Positions 49,109-58,539 of a stretch of 64,000 nucleotides of DNA are shown here, one piece after another. This stretch comes from Vogesella margarita (GTDB lineage Bacteria; Pseudomonadota; Gammaproteobacteria; Burkholderiales; Chromobacteriaceae). Each line of letters opens with the position of its first letter. Position 1 is the stretch's first letter. The position numbers and the translations under genes are program-made. The notes under the pieces are model-generated. The model made no database searches, was not told the origin of the DNA, and saw nothing but the letters and a program-made list of their open reading frames with translations. Location: NCBI RefSeq assembly GCF_028548475.1, contig NZ_JAQQLE010000003.1:124001-188000 (forward strand), in the 5' to 3' direction.

Positions 49109-49251
49109 GGTGTCGATTCCGTTGGTTTCAGGAGGTCAGTGGCACCGGCTCCGGCGTCTGCGCTGGGGAGTCGCCGTTGGCTACTGTCTTGCAACAAGAT
49201 TAATCCTGCCCCGCCATGAATGCAACTTTTTTTTCGTATTTATTTTCTACT

Positions 49252-49265
49252 AGAAATTAATTTCT
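49252..49265. promoter_or_regulatory. Candidate IolR operator between iolC and iolR
   Basis: AGAAATTAATTTCT is a perfect 14-base palindrome in the very AT-rich 228-base divergent region. Similar sites occur at 54992, 57192 and 61665. Confidence 0.75.
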
Positions 49266-49336
49266 GAAATATTTTTTTCAAAACGCCAGCTTTCGTTTTA
49301 AGATGTAACCATCAACCTACAAGGTAAAAACAGCAT

Positions 49337-50203
49337 ATGAGCAACGGAATCACTGCCGATCAACTCATGCAGCGCATTTCCGAAGAGTACGAAGGCCTCA
49401 GCAAGCAACTAAAAGTCATCGCCAAGTACATCGAGGAACACCGCAACACGCTGGTGCTGGAACGCATCACCGACATCGCCCAGGCCTGCGAAGTGCAGCC
49501 GTCCGCCATCGTGCGCTTTGCGCAACGCTTCGGTTTCAGCGGTTTCAGTGACATGCAGGCGCTGTTCCGCGACTCGTTCGCGCCGGTGCAAAGCAACGTC
49601 AACAACTACCAGAAGCGCATCCGCACCGTGATCGCCAGCCAGAACACGCCGCTGTCCAACACGGAGCTGACGCAGAGCTTCCTCTCCGCCTGTCAGCAGG
49701 GGCTGGAAGAGCTAAGCCAGTCGCTGGATCCGGCGGCGATCGACGCCGCGGTGGAGCTGCTGCACAAGGCGGAAAATATCTACGTGGTCGGCGTGCGCCG
49801 CATGTTTCCGATCGCATCCTATGTCTGCTACGCGCTGCAGCACACGCAGAAGCGGGTGCACCTGATTTCGGGCCTGGGCGGCATGTACCACGACCAGGTG
49901 CGCAGCATCCGCGAGAACGACCTGATGATCGCGATCAGCTTCCAGCCCTACGGCCGCGAGACCCGCTACTGCGCCCGCGTCGCGGCGCAGAACAAGGCCA
50001 AGCTGCTGGTGATCAGCGACAGCAAGATGAGCCCGCTGGCGCGCAACGCCAGCACCGTGCTGACGGTCAAGGAAGGCACCGCCTTCGCCTTCCGCTCGAT
50101 GAGCAGCACCATCAGCCTGTGTCAGGCGCTGTTCATTGCCCTGTCTTACCGGCTGGAACTGGTGATTGAAGAGACGCAGGACGCCGGGGCTTATGACGAC
50201 TGA
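49337..50203 (+). CDS. iolR: RpiR-family transcriptional regulator of inositol genes (IolR)
   Basis: Regulator of 288 residues with an N-terminal RpiR HTH (about 1-80; ERITDIAQACEVQPSAIVRFAQRFGFSGFSDMQALF) and a C-terminal SIS domain (about 130-265; NIYVVGVRRMFPIASYVCYAL) that binds a phosphosugar. It is divergent from iolC. Proteobacterial IolR proteins of this type are released by the kinase product, so it probably represses the palindrome-linked promoters. Its 3' end overlaps the convergent transporter gene by 71 bases. Confidence 0.92.
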   Translation: MSNGITADQLMQRISEEYEGLSKQLKVIAKYIEEHRNTLVLERITDIAQACEVQPSAIVRFAQRFGFSGFSDMQALFRDSFAPVQSNVNNYQKRIRTVIASQNTPLSNTELTQSFLSACQQGLEELSQSLDPAAIDAAVELLHKAENIYVVGVRRMFPIASYVCYALQHTQKRVHLISGLGGMYHDQVRSIRENDLMIAISFQPYGRETRYCARVAAQNKAKLLVISDSKMSPLARNASTVLTVKEGTAFAFRSMSSTISLCQALFIALSYRLELVIEETQDAGAYDD

Positions 50204-51056
50204 CCAGGATGGCGGCCAGGATCAGGCCGGCGCCTAGCCACTGCTGTCCCGTCATCACCGAACCGAACCACCAGCTGGCCAGCAGCGCCGTCCACACCGG
50301 CTCCAGCAGCAGGATGAAGGCGGCACGGGCGATCGGCATCCTGCCCTGCCCCCAGTTCTGCAGCAAAAAGCGCAGGCAGGTCGCCAAGAGGATGCTGGCC
50401 AGCAGCCAGTGCCCGCTGGCCAGCAGCGCCGGCCACGACCACGCCTCGCCCGGCACGCTCCCCACCAGACACATCACCCCCACCATCAAGAGCTGCAGTG
50501 CGGTGGCCGGCAGCGCCGGCACCCGCGCCATGAAGTGGCTATTGAGGCTGAGATAGGCGGCGGAACACAGCGCGAAGGCCAGGAACAGCCAGTCCGACGC
50601 GTGCAGCCCGCCGCCGGCGCACAGCGACATGCAGGCCATGCCCAGCCCAGCCAGCGCCATCGACAGCCACGCCGCCCGGCTCAGCGGCGTCCCCAGCAGC
50701 AGGCGGCTGGCGAATGGCGCCAGCACCACCCCCATGCTGCAGATGAAGGCCGCCACCCCGAGGTTGCTGCTGTGCTGCAAGCCCTTGATCCACAGCATCA
50801 TCGACACCCCGAACAGCAGGCCGCAGCCCAAGGTTGGCCGCAACGCCCGGCGCGGCAGCACGGCGCCGCGCCAACGGCTCAGCAAGAAGAGCAGCAGGCC
50901 GGCCGTGCCGAAGCGCAAGCCCATGAACAGCAGCGGCGGCAGCTGCTGCAATACCTGCTTCGAAAACAGCCAGCCGCTGGCTGCCAGCAACGTTACCAGT
51001 AGCAGCACTGCATCCGCCGCCGCCACCTTGCCCACCCTTGCCTGATCCAAGAACAC
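50133..51056 (-). CDS. DMT-superfamily transporter (EamA domains)
   Basis: Membrane protein of about 307 residues with ten hydrophobic helices in two EamA repeats (LLFMGLRFGTAGLLLF; AAFILLLEPVWTALLASWWFG). It is probably a metabolite exporter, with substrate unknown. The start used is a GTG at 51056; GTG codons a little downstream are possible. The last 23 codons run antisense over the end of iolR. A full repeat copy lies in the coding sequence (50830-50843). Confidence 0.85.
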   Translation of the reverse strand: MFLDQARVGKVAAADAVLLLVTLLAASGWLFSKQVLQQLPPLLFMGLRFGTAGLLLFLLSRWRGAVLPRRALRPTLGCGLLFGVSMMLWIKGLQHSSNLGVAAFICSMGVVLAPFASRLLLGTPLSRAAWLSMALAGLGMACMSLCAGGGLHASDWLFLAFALCSAAYLSLNSHFMARVPALPATALQLLMVGVMCLVGSVPGEAWSWPALLASGHWLLASILLATCLRFLLQNWGQGRMPIARAAFILLLEPVWTALLASWWFGSVMTGQQWLGAGLILAAILVSRHKPRRPASLQSPVPAGKTGQ

Positions 51057-51064
51057 TTACCCGC

Positions 51065-51085
51065 AAAAACCCCGCCGCGGCGGGG
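51065..51085 (-). terminator. Terminator downstream of the inositol permease gene
   Basis: On the minus strand CCCCGCC and GGCGGGG form a 7-base stem followed by five T. A second GC-rich hairpin (GGCCCGGG/CCCGGGCC, 51101-51120) lies just upstream of it. Confidence 0.75.
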
Positions 51086-51125
51086 GGTAGCAATGACAAA
51101 GGCCCGGGGAAACCCGGGCCGCGTA

Positions 51126-51154
51126 CAAGGTTGGCCGCAATGCGGCCAACCTTG
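51126..51154. repeat. Inverted pair of the GTTGGCCGCA repeat after the permease gene
   Basis: CAAGGTTGGCCGCA (51126-51139) and TGCGGCCAACCTTG (51141-51154) are perfect 14-base inverted arms around a single A, 8 bases past the permease stop. Confidence 0.9.
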
Positions 51155-51162
51155 AAAAACGA

Positions 51163-52188
51163 TCAGCTGCGGCGATGACGCTGACGATACTGGTCGGCGA
51201 CCACTGCCACCACGATGATCACACCTTTGACGATTTCCTGATAGTAGGCGTCGATGCGCAGGAAGGTGAAGCCGGAGGTCACCACCCCGAGGATCAGCAC
51301 GCCGATCACGGTGCCGGTGATCTTGCCGAGGCCGCCGTTAAGCGAGGTGCCGCCGATCACTGCCGCCGCAATCGCGTCCAGCTCGTACATCATGCCCATG
51401 CCGGCCTGACCGGACACGGCGCGGGAGGAAGTCACCACCCCGGCCAGACCCGACAGCAGGCCCCCCACCGCGTATACCAGCACCATATGGCGGGCGACGT
51501 TGATGCCGGACACCCGTGCCGCGGCGCGGTTGGCGCCAATGGCGTAGGTGTACTTGCCGTAGCGGGTGTAGCCGAGGATCACGTGGAACAGCGCTGCCAC
51601 CCCGAGGAAGATCAGCACCGGGGTGATGCCGCTACCGATTTCGGCGTAGCTGTCGGACAGCATGCTGATCGGCTCGCCTTCGGTGTACCACTTGGCCAGA
51701 CCGCGTGCGGTCACCATCATCCCCAGCGTCGCGATGAACGGCGGGATCGCGGTCTTGGCGATGACGAAGCCGTTGAGCAGGCCACAAGCCAGGCCCACCA
51801 CCAGGCCGGACAGCAGCGGCACCACCATTGGCAGGTCAGTCAGCGACGGGAACACCGCACGGCCAAATTCCGAAGTCTGCGCCAGACTGGCCGACACCAT
51901 GGCGGTGAGCGCCACCACCGAGCCGGACGACAGGTCGTTACCGCCCATGATGATGATCTGGGTCACGCCAACGGCGATGATGCCGATCACCGACACCTGC
52001 AGGATCATCACCAGCAGGCGATCCTTGTTGGCAAGAAAGCTCTGTCCGACCAGGAACCAGCCCAGGATTTCGAAGATCAGCGCCACACCGAGCAGCACCA
52101 TGAAAATCCGTGCTTCGGCAGGGATCCTGAATTTGCTCAGCGGCCCTTTGTCGAGCTTGTCGATCGTGCCGGTATTCGCGATAGCCAT
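51163..52188 (-). CDS. Inositol ABC transporter permease (RbsC/AraH family)
   Basis: Inner-membrane permease of 341 residues with 8-10 helices and the family signature NAIGGNRAAARVSGI-like text (here AIGANRAAARVSGINV) and AAVIGGTSLNGGLGKITGTVIG. The ATG at 52188 has GGAGG 9 bases upstream. It is the third gene of a binding protein-ATPase-permease operon whose operator matches the IolR box; inositol (IatP-type) is the probable substrate. Confidence 0.9.
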   Translation of the reverse strand: MAIANTGTIDKLDKGPLSKFRIPAEARIFMVLLGVALIFEILGWFLVGQSFLANKDRLLVMILQVSVIGIIAVGVTQIIIMGGNDLSSGSVVALTAMVSASLAQTSEFGRAVFPSLTDLPMVVPLLSGLVVGLACGLLNGFVIAKTAIPPFIATLGMMVTARGLAKWYTEGEPISMLSDSYAEIGSGITPVLIFLGVAALFHVILGYTRYGKYTYAIGANRAAARVSGINVARHMVLVYAVGGLLSGLAGVVTSSRAVSGQAGMGMMYELDAIAAAVIGGTSLNGGLGKITGTVIGVLILGVVTSGFTFLRIDAYYQEIVKGVIIVVAVVADQYRQRHRRS

Positions 52189-52270
52189 CGTTCCATCCTC
52201 CATGTTTGTCTTGTGGCACTGCGTGCAGTGCGTAACTTCTTCAGTTGTCGTTCGCCAGTGCCGGGCTCAC

Positions 52271-53824
52271 TTAACGGGCAGCCAGTTGCATGATGCTGAC
52301 CTGGTCCGCTTCGCTGCGGTCCAGAATGCCGGTCACCCGTCCTTCATGCATCACCATCACGCGGTCGCTCATACCCAGCACTTCCGGCAGCTCCGACGAA
52401 ATCATGATCACGGCCAGACCCTGCCCGGCCAGTCTGGAAACCAGGCGGTGGATCTCGGCCTTGGCGCCCACGTCGATGCCGCGGGTCGGTTCGTCCAGGA
52501 TCAGGATGCGCGGGTTGGTCAGCAGCCAGCGGCCGATCAGCACCTTCTGCTGGTTGCCGCCGGACAGGTTCTCCACCCGCTCGTACAGCCCCGGCGCCTT
52601 CACCCGCAAGGTGGCGGACATGTTCTCGCACAGCTCGTTAATCGCCTTCTGGCGTACAAAGCCGGCGGTCATGTGATCGTCGTTCAGCACCGCGATCTGC
52701 ATGTTTTCCAGGATGCTGAGGTTGAGGAAACAGCCGGTGTCCTTGCGGTCTTCGGTGAGGAAGGCCATGCCCTGTGCCATCGCCACCTGCGGCGAATCGA
52801 CGCGCACCTCCTTGCCGAAGATGGTGATGCTGCCGCTGCTGGCCGGGGTCACGCCGAACAGCGTCTCCGCCACGTTGCTGCGGCCGGAACCGATCAGGCC
52901 GGCGACGCCCAGGATCTCGCCCTGGCGCACCTCGAAACTCACGTCACTGAACACGCCGTCCAGCGTCAGGCCCTGCACTTTCAGCGCCACGTCGCCGATC
53001 TTGGCGGGCTCCTTGGGGAACATGTCGGTAACCTCGCGGCCAACCATCATGCGGATGATCTCGTCGCGCTCCAGCCGTTCGGTCTGCATGCAGCCGATGT
53101 AGCGTCCATCGCGGAACACCGTCACTTCGTCGGCGATCTCCGACAGCTCGTTCATCTTGTGGGTGATGTAGATGATGCCCTTGCCCGCCGCGCGCAGCTC
53201 GCGAATGATGCGGAACAGGTGCGACACCTCGTGCTCGGTCAGCGCCGAGGTCGGCTCGTCCATGATCAGCACGTCGGAGTCGTAGGACACCGCCTTGGCG
53301 ATCTCCACCATCTGGCGTTCGGAAATACTCAGATCAATAATGTTGCTTTCCGGATCGAGATCGATCGAAAGCTGTTGCAGCAGATCGCGCGTCATCTGGT
53401 TCATCCGGCCGTGATCGACCATACCCAGACGGTTCAGCGGCTCGCGGCGAATCCAGATGTTCTCGGCGACGCTCATGTACGACATCAGGTTCAGCTCCTG
53501 ATGGATCATGGCGATACCCTGCTCCAGCGCATCCAGCGGCGACTTCAGCGCGATGTCGCGACCACGCAGGCGGAACACCCCCTTGTCCGGCGGCTGTACG
53601 CCAGCCAGGATTTTCATCAGCGTGGATTTGCCGGCGCCGTTCTCGCCCATCAGCGCATGCACGGTGCCCGGACGCAGGCGGAAGGAGGCATTATCCAGCG
53701 CCACCACACCCGGAAACGTCTTGCGTACACCTTCCACTTCGATCAGCAGGGTCGCTTCCGGCTGTGATGCTGCTGCGGCCTTGACAGCCGCGGCGCCAAC
53801 TTGCTCTGGTGCTAAATTCAACAT
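52271..53824 (-). CDS. Inositol ABC transporter ATP-binding protein (double ATPase)
   Basis: Sugar-type ATPase of 517 residues with two fused ABC domains. First domain: Walker [13 protein letters not shown], signature [14 protein letters not shown], Walker [12 protein letters not shown]. Second domain: degenerate Walker [10 protein letters not shown], signature [15 protein letters not shown], Walker [15 protein letters not shown]. This arrangement is normal for RbsA/MglA/IatA. It energises uptake through the adjacent permease. Confidence 0.93.
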   Translation of the reverse strand: MLNLAPEQVGAAAVKAAAASQPEATLLIEVEGVRKTFPGVVALDNASFRLRPGTVHALMGENGAGKSTLMKILAGVQPPDKGVFRLRGRDIALKSPLDALEQGIAMIHQELNLMSYMSVAENIWIRREPLNRLGMVDHGRMNQMTRDLLQQLSIDLDPESNIIDLSISERQMVEIAKAVSYDSDVLIMDEPTSALTEHEVSHLFRIIRELRAAGKGIIYITHKMNELSEIADEVTVFRDGRYIGCMQTERLERDEIIRMMVGREVTDMFPKEPAKIGDVALKVQGLTLDGVFSDVSFEVRQGEILGVAGLIGSGRSNVAETLFGVTPASSGSITIFGKEVRVDSPQVAMAQGMAFLTEDRKDTGCFLNLSILENMQIAVLNDDHMTAGFVRQKAINELCENMSATLRVKAPGLYERVENLSGGNQQKVLIGRWLLTNPRILILDEPTRGIDVGAKAEIHRLVSRLAGQGLAVIMISSELPEVLGMSDRVMVMHEGRVTGILDRSEADQVSIMQLAAR

Positions 53825-53845
53825 GACTCGTGTTCCTTTGCAGCG

Positions 53846-53874
53846 CCGCGGCGGGTCGCCTGCCCCCGCCGCGG
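53846..53874 (-). terminator. Stem-loop between binding-protein and ATPase genes
   Basis: CCGCGGCGGG (53846-53855) and CCCGCCGCGG (53865-53874) form a 10-base perfect stem in the 62-base gap. With no U-run it is more likely an mRNA stabiliser of the binding-protein transcript than a full terminator. Confidence 0.6.
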
Positions 53875-53886
53875 CAACACAGACAA

Positions 53887-54825
53887 TCAGTTACGCGCTT
53901 CGTAGGATTTCAGGTTGGCCGGCGTCACCAGCTCGAACGGGATGTAGTTCATCGGTGGTACCTTCTCGCCGCGGCCGAGCTTCAGCGCGGTGTCGATGGC
54001 GCCACGGCCCTGGCCGGCGGCATTCTGGAACACGGTCACCTTCAACTCGCCCGCCTTCATCGCGGTCAGCGCGTCGCGGGTGGCGTCCACGCCGGCAACG
54101 ATGGTGCCGTTCAGGCGCTTGGCGGATTTCAGTGCCTGGATCGCGCCCAGCGCCATTTCGTCGTTGTTGGACACCACCGCGTCAAATTTCACGCCGGCGC
54201 TGAGCCAGTTCATCATCAGGTCGCGGCCTTCGGTGCGCGACCACTTGGCGGTCTGCTTCTCCACGATCTTGATGCCCTTGCACGCCGGGGAGGCGATCAC
54301 GTCTTCCACGTCCTTGGTGCGCATGCGGGCGGCCTGGTTGGACAGGTCGCCCATCATCACCACGATGTTGCCCTTGCCGTTCATCTGACGGCACACCTCT
54401 TTCATCTGCAGGGTGCCAGATTCCACCTCGTTGGAACCGACGAACGCCACCTTGGCCGGCAGCACACGGTCGGCCGGCAGGCGGTTCACGTACACCAGCG
54501 GGATGCCGGCTGCCGACACCATCTTGGTGATCTTCGGGGTCACTTCGGTATCCACCACGTTCACCACGATGGCGTCCACGCGCTGGGCGATGAAGTTCTG
54601 TACCTGGGAGATCTGACGACCGATGTCGTTCTGCGCATCTTCGAACTGGACGCTGACATCCTTCTGGCTGCCGGCGTGCGACTTCATGCTGTTGCGCAGT
54701 ACGGTCAGGAAGTTGTCGTCGAAGGCCGACATGGTGACGCCGATCTTGGCGGCAGAGGCAGGCATGGCGGCGGTGGCCAGTGCAACGAATACGGCAGAAC
54801 CAGCAAGCTTGGTAATACGTTTCAT
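53887..54825 (-). CDS. Periplasmic inositol-binding protein (IbpA-like)
   Basis: Type I substrate-binding protein of 312 residues with a signal peptide (about 1-26, AMPASAA). The mature part has the RbsB-like fold: [48 protein letters not shown] and GVDATRDAL. It leads the ABC operon behind an IolR-type palindrome. The ATG at 54825 follows AGGAGACACACCG. A close paralogue is at 38534-39472. Confidence 0.92.
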   Translation of the reverse strand: MKRITKLAGSAVFVALATAAMPASAAKIGVTMSAFDDNFLTVLRNSMKSHAGSQKDVSVQFEDAQNDIGRQISQVQNFIAQRVDAIVVNVVDTEVTPKITKMVSAAGIPLVYVNRLPADRVLPAKVAFVGSNEVESGTLQMKEVCRQMNGKGNIVVMMGDLSNQAARMRTKDVEDVIASPACKGIKIVEKQTAKWSRTEGRDLMMNWLSAGVKFDAVVSNNDEMALGAIQALKSAKRLNGTIVAGVDATRDALTAMKAGELKVTVFQNAAGQGRGAIDTALKLGRGEKVPPMNYIPFELVTPANLKSYEARN

Positions 54826-54853
54826 CGGTGTGTCTCCTGTGTTTTTTTGATTT

Positions 54854-54901
54854 GCTACCGGGCCGCTGATTGCCGTGCCAGTGGCAGACAAGCCCGGTAG
54901 C
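54854..54901 (-). promoter_or_regulatory. Leader stem-loop of the inositol-binding protein mRNA
   Basis: GCTACCGGGC (54854-54863) and GCCCGGTAGC (54892-54901) are 10-base inverted arms with a 28-base loop, in the 166-base stretch between the IolR-type site and the start codon. Confidence 0.45.
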
Positions 54902-54991
54902 GTCTTCGGCAAATCCGTGTTGCCAAATCCGTATTGCTACGATAAGTGTTGCCGCCGACAATTGCAAATAAAATTTCACATAAAAATTTAA

Positions 54992-55009
54992 GTAGAAATT
55001 TATTTCTAC
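54992..55009. promoter_or_regulatory. Candidate IolR operator upstream of the inositol-binding protein gene
   Basis: GTAGAAATTTATTTCTAC has 8-base inverted arms around TT and matches the site before iolC/iolR. Confidence 0.75.
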
Positions 55010-55096
55010 AAAGCCGCCACACCGTGCTTCGTGCCTCGGACGACCCGCCCACCGGCAGCGACACAAAACAGCCGTCTTCCCCATCGCGACAAGCGC

Positions 55097-55132
55097 TTGC
55101 GGCCAACCTTGACGGGGCAAGGTTGGCCGCAA
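55097..55132. repeat. Inverted pair of the GTTGGCCGCA repeat downstream of iolD
   Basis: TTGCGGCCAACCTTG (55097-55111) and CAAGGTTGGCCGCAA (55118-55132) are 15-base perfect inverted arms with a 6-base loop. Confidence 0.9.
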
Positions 55133-55167
55133 AAAACAAGCGGGCCGCCCATCGCTGGGCGACCCGC
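55131..55167 (-). terminator. Terminator of iolD
   Basis: On the minus strand GCGGGTCGCCCA pairs with TGGGCGGCCCGC (one G-T type mismatch) around GCGA, followed by TTGTTTTTT. The T-run overlaps the neighbouring repeat arm. Confidence 0.75.
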
Positions 55168-55213
55168 CTCGCGGGACAAGACGACCGTCAGTCGCCGACA
55201 CTCAGGCGCCCTC

Positions 55214-57070
55214 TCAGACGCGCTGCTTTCGCACCGCCTCCTCAAAGCGCTCGCGTGCCGCGTTCACCTCGCTGCGCTCCGATACCTCGGGAATGCCCAC
55301 CTGCCACCAGCTGCCGCCTTCCGGCGTGCACTGCGGGCCGTCCACCTGCAGGCTGATCAGATAGCTCTTCTTCGACGCGCGCGCGCGCTGCATCGCCTCG
55401 GCAAACTCGGCGACGGTATGCACCGTCTCCGCCTCCGCCCCCAGCGAGCGGGCGTTCATTTCGAAGTCGATGGTCGGCGCGCCGTCCGGCCCGGTCAGGC
55501 AGTGCTCGTACATATTGTTGAACTGCACCCCGCCGCAGGCCTGCTGCAGGCGGTTGATGCAGGCGTAGCCGGCGTTGTCCAGCAGCACCACGATGATCTT
55601 GTGCCCCAGCATCACCGAAGTGGCCAGCTCGTTGTTGAGCATCATGTAGCTGCCGTCGCCCACCATCACGATCACCTCGCGCTCCGGCTGCGCCATCTTG
55701 GCGCCCAGGCCGCCGGCCACTTCATAACCCATGCAGGAGTAGCCGTACTCCATGTGGTAGCCACCCGGGCGGCTGGTGCGCCACAGCTTGTGCAGCTCGG
55801 CCGGCAGGGTGCCCGCCGCGCACACGACAATATCGTTGGCCGCAGAATCGGCCGCCGACGCCTGCACCGCACCGATGGCCTCGGCATAGGTCGGCAGTGC
55901 CGCGCGCGAGCTGACCACGATCTCGGCCACCTGACGACGCCAGGCGTCGCACAGGCGACGCGCCTGCGTATCCCACGCCGCCTCGCTGTGCCAGTCGCCC
56001 AGCGCGGCGGACAGCGCCGTCAGGCCAGCGGTGGCATCGGCCTGGATGCTGCAGCCGCCCCACTTGATGGCGTCGAAGGTGTTGACGTTGATCGACAGCA
56101 GTTTGGCCTGCGCGTACAGCGTGTGCGAGCCGGTGGTGAAATCCTGCAGCCGGGTGCCGACCGCCAGCACCACGTCGGCGTCCTGCGCCAGCGCGTTGGC
56201 CGCCGGCGAACCGGTGACGCCGATGGAGCCGGCCAGCAGCGGGTGATCCCACGCCAGCGCACCCTTGCCGCCGTGGGTCTCGCCCACCGGAATGCCGTGC
56301 TTGTCGGCAAACCGGCGCAGCGCGGCCACGCCGCCCTGGCTGTACAGCACGCCGCCGCCGGTGACGATCAGCGGCCGCTTGGCGTTTTTCAGGATCTCGG
56401 CCAGCTCCGCCACTTCGGCGGCCTCGGCCGGCGGCTGGCGGAAGCGGATGGTGCGTTCGTTAAAGAACGATTCCGGCCAGTCATGCGCCAGCGCCTGCAC
56501 GTCCTGCGGCAACGCCAGCGTCACCGGGCCACACAGCGCCGGGTCGGTCAGGTAGGCGATGGCGCGCGGCAGCGCGGTCAGCAGTTGCTCCGGCACCACG
56601 ATGCGGTCGAAATAGCGCGAGACCGGGCGCAGGGTGTCGGCGGCGGACACGCCACCGTCGTGGAAGTCTTCCACCTGCTGCAGCACCGGGTCTGGCGCGC
56701 GGGTGATGAAGATGTCGCCCGGCAGCAGCAGCATCGGCAAACGGTTGACGTGCGCGGTGGCCGCGGCGGTCACCAGGTTGTTGCAGCCGGGCCCGATCGA
56801 GGTGGTCACCGCCATCATGCGGCGGCGGAAGTGCGCCTTGGCATAGGCGGCGGCGGCCAGCGCCATGCCCTGCTCGTTGTGGGCGCGGAAAGTCGGCAGC
56901 GCGTCGCGCATCGCGTACAGCGCCTCGCCAAGACCCGCCACGTTACCGTGGCCGAAAATGGCCCACACCCCGCCAAAAAGCTGCTCGCGCGTACCGTCCT
57001 CTGCCTCCACATACTGCGCGGCCAGATAGCGCACCAGCGCCTGGGCCACCGTCAAGCGTACTGTCTTCAC
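55214..57070 (-). CDS. iolD: 3D-(3,5/4)-trihydroxycyclohexane-1,2-dione acylhydrolase IolD
   Basis: Thiamine-diphosphate enzyme that opens the ring of the dione to 5-deoxy-glucuronate. The 618 residues show IFGHGNVAGLGEAL, the GPGCNNLVTAAATAH segment, TGGGVLYSQGGVAAL and the ThDP motif GDGSYMMLNNELATS. A GTG at 57070 with AAGGAG 6 bases upstream gives the family's usual start (M/VKTVRLTVAQALVRYL); an in-frame ATG at 57088 lacks a good site. It is transcribed alone, ending at its own terminator. Confidence 0.96.
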   Translation of the reverse strand: MKTVRLTVAQALVRYLAAQYVEAEDGTREQLFGGVWAIFGHGNVAGLGEALYAMRDALPTFRAHNEQGMALAAAAYAKAHFRRRMMAVTTSIGPGCNNLVTAAATAHVNRLPMLLLPGDIFITRAPDPVLQQVEDFHDGGVSAADTLRPVSRYFDRIVVPEQLLTALPRAIAYLTDPALCGPVTLALPQDVQALAHDWPESFFNERTIRFRQPPAEAAEVAELAEILKNAKRPLIVTGGGVLYSQGGVAALRRFADKHGIPVGETHGGKGALAWDHPLLAGSIGVTGSPAANALAQDADVVLAVGTRLQDFTTGSHTLYAQAKLLSINVNTFDAIKWGGCSIQADATAGLTALSAALGDWHSEAAWDTQARRLCDAWRRQVAEIVVSSRAALPTYAEAIGAVQASAADSAANDIVVCAAGTLPAELHKLWRTSRPGGYHMEYGYSCMGYEVAGGLGAKMAQPEREVIVMVGDGSYMMLNNELATSVMLGHKIIVVLLDNAGYACINRLQQACGGVQFNNMYEHCLTGPDGAPTIDFEMNARSLGAEAETVHTVAEFAEAMQRARASKKSYLISLQVDGPQCTPEGGSWWQVGIPEVSERSEVNAARERFEEAVRKQRV

Positions 57071-57191
57071 CTTTGTCTCCTTGTCCATGCGGCCTGCCGT
57101 GGGCCGTTACGCCGCCGTCAGCGTGCGGCTACCTGCTCACGATATAGGAACGGCGTCATTTTGCAAAATATTTTCTTAAATTTAAATCAAT

Positions 57192-57205
57192 AGAAATTAA
57201 TTTCG
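57192..57205. promoter_or_regulatory. Candidate IolR operator upstream of iolD
   Basis: AGAAATTAATTTCG differs at the last base from the perfect site at 49252 and lies in AT-rich DNA between iolD and the LacI gene. Confidence 0.6.
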
Positions 57206-57232
57206 CAACGCCGCTTGCGCCTGTGCCAGCCA

Positions 57233-58285
57233 TCAGCCCAGATAAGGCTGCTGTCCCATGTTCTCCGGCAGATACAGCCGGAACTCGCCGGCCGCCGACG
57301 CCGCGGCATCCGCCGGCGCCATCTCCAGCGCCGCCAGCACATGCTGCAGCGCGCGGATGGCCTGCGTGTCCGGGTCCTGGTCGATCACCACGTCCAGCAG
57401 CCCCTGCTGCATATACAGCCGGTGGTCGTCGGAAATCTCGTGCGTCACCCAGCACACCTTGTCCAGCGCAAAGCGCCGCAGCGCCGCCTCAATACCGGGC
57501 GAACCGGCCCCGGTATTGTAGATGCCGGCAATCACGTCGCCGCGCTGGAAGGCCTGGCTCACCGCCCAGTAGCACTTGTCCGGATCGTCGTGGGTTTCGC
57601 TGCTGTGCGCATCGCATTCCAGCTCCGGAAACTGCGCCGCCAGCACATCGCGGCAACCGCTGCTGCGCTCGATGTGGCCACGGTAGTCGCGGCGGCTACT
57701 CAGCAGCAGGATGCGGCCAACCTTGCGGCACAGCCGCCCCAGCAGATAGCCGGCAGTGCGGCCGGCGGCGTAGTTGTCGATGCCGACGTAAGCCGCGTCC
57801 GGCACCTCGTCCACCCGCGTCACTACCATGGCGATATGCTCGCCGCGCGCCCGTGCCTGCTGCAGTGCCAGCCGCACCGCGGGCGTGTCCGGTGCCGACA
57901 CGATCAGCGCCTGGCGCTGGTGCCGGCGCTGGGTGATGGCGCGCAGCAGTGCCGCCTCGTCCTGGTCCGGCGTCCAGATGCGGTGCACCACCAGCCGCTT
58001 GTCCAGCATCGCCACCCCGCGCTGCAGCGCCAGATTGAGGCGCTGGAAGAACGGCGAGCGGTTGTCCGGCAACACGATATCGATGTGGATCAGCCCGTGC
58101 CGCGTTTCCGGCAACAGCCGCGGCACGCCCAACTGGCGCGCCGCGGCCACCACCTGCGCCCGCGCCCGTGCCGACACGCTGCCGCGCTCGTTCAGCACCC
58201 GGTCCACGGTGGCAGTGCTGACACCGGCAAGCTCAGCGATTTCGATAAAGCGCGCGCTTTTCTTGCGGCGGGGAGGTGTATCCAT
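57233..58285 (-). CDS. LacI-family regulator beside iolH-iolI-iolG
   Basis: Regulator of 350 residues with LacI HTH (FIEIAELAGVSTATVDRVLNERGSVS) and an effector domain (YVGIDNYAAGRTAGYLLGRLCRKVGRILLL ... GIYNTGAGSPGIEAAL). It resembles the LacI protein at 37317 more than that at 41878. The ATG at 58285 is preceded by AGGGAAG. It is divergent from the iolH operon with a palindrome between them. Confidence 0.9.
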   Translation of the reverse strand: MDTPPRRKKSARFIEIAELAGVSTATVDRVLNERGSVSARARAQVVAAARQLGVPRLLPETRHGLIHIDIVLPDNRSPFFQRLNLALQRGVAMLDKRLVVHRIWTPDQDEAALLRAITQRRHQRQALIVSAPDTPAVRLALQQARARGEHIAMVVTRVDEVPDAAYVGIDNYAAGRTAGYLLGRLCRKVGRILLLSSRRDYRGHIERSSGCRDVLAAQFPELECDAHSSETHDDPDKCYWAVSQAFQRGDVIAGIYNTGAGSPGIEAALRRFALDKVCWVTHEISDDHRLYMQQGLLDVVIDQDPDTQAIRALQHVLAALEMAPADAAASAAGEFRLYLPENMGQQPYLG

Positions 58286-58322
58286 GCGTGCTTCCCTGGT
58301 AATGGTGGTGGCGTCATGCAAC

Positions 58323-58363
58323 GTTGGCCGCATGCCTTCCGGCGCGGGCGGCCAACACTTTTT
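58323..58363. repeat. Imperfect inverted repeat pair upstream of the LacI gene
   Basis: GTTGGCCGC (58323-58331) and GCGGCCAAC (58348-58356) with a 16-base loop, followed on the plus strand by ACTTTTTT. Confidence 0.6.
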
Positions 58364-58424
58364 TCCATGTTACGGACAAACCGGCTCCGGATGCGCCTGC
58401 GGCTTATCCGGGCCACCACCCATT

Positions 58425-58442
58425 TTGACGATTTATCGTCAA
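58425..58442. promoter_or_regulatory. Candidate LacI-family operator before iolH
   Basis: TTGACGATTTATCGTCAA has 8-base inverted arms around TT, about 100 bases before iolH and 140 from the divergent regulator. GTTGACGGC at 58463 may be an extra half-site. Confidence 0.6.
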
Positions 58443-58539
58443 CAACAGTGCTGCCATTTCTGTTGACGGCCTCTAGATTTAGCTAACACCAGCCCCCGAC
58501 ACAGGGTGTGGCCAACACTAAAAACCGGAGGAGACCATC

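Noticed and set aside
47132-49219. 695-codon open frame on the plus strand
   Set aside because: It is antisense to iolC along its whole length.
55031-57193. 720-codon open frame on the plus strand
   Set aside because: It is antisense to iolD, which has clear ThDP motifs.
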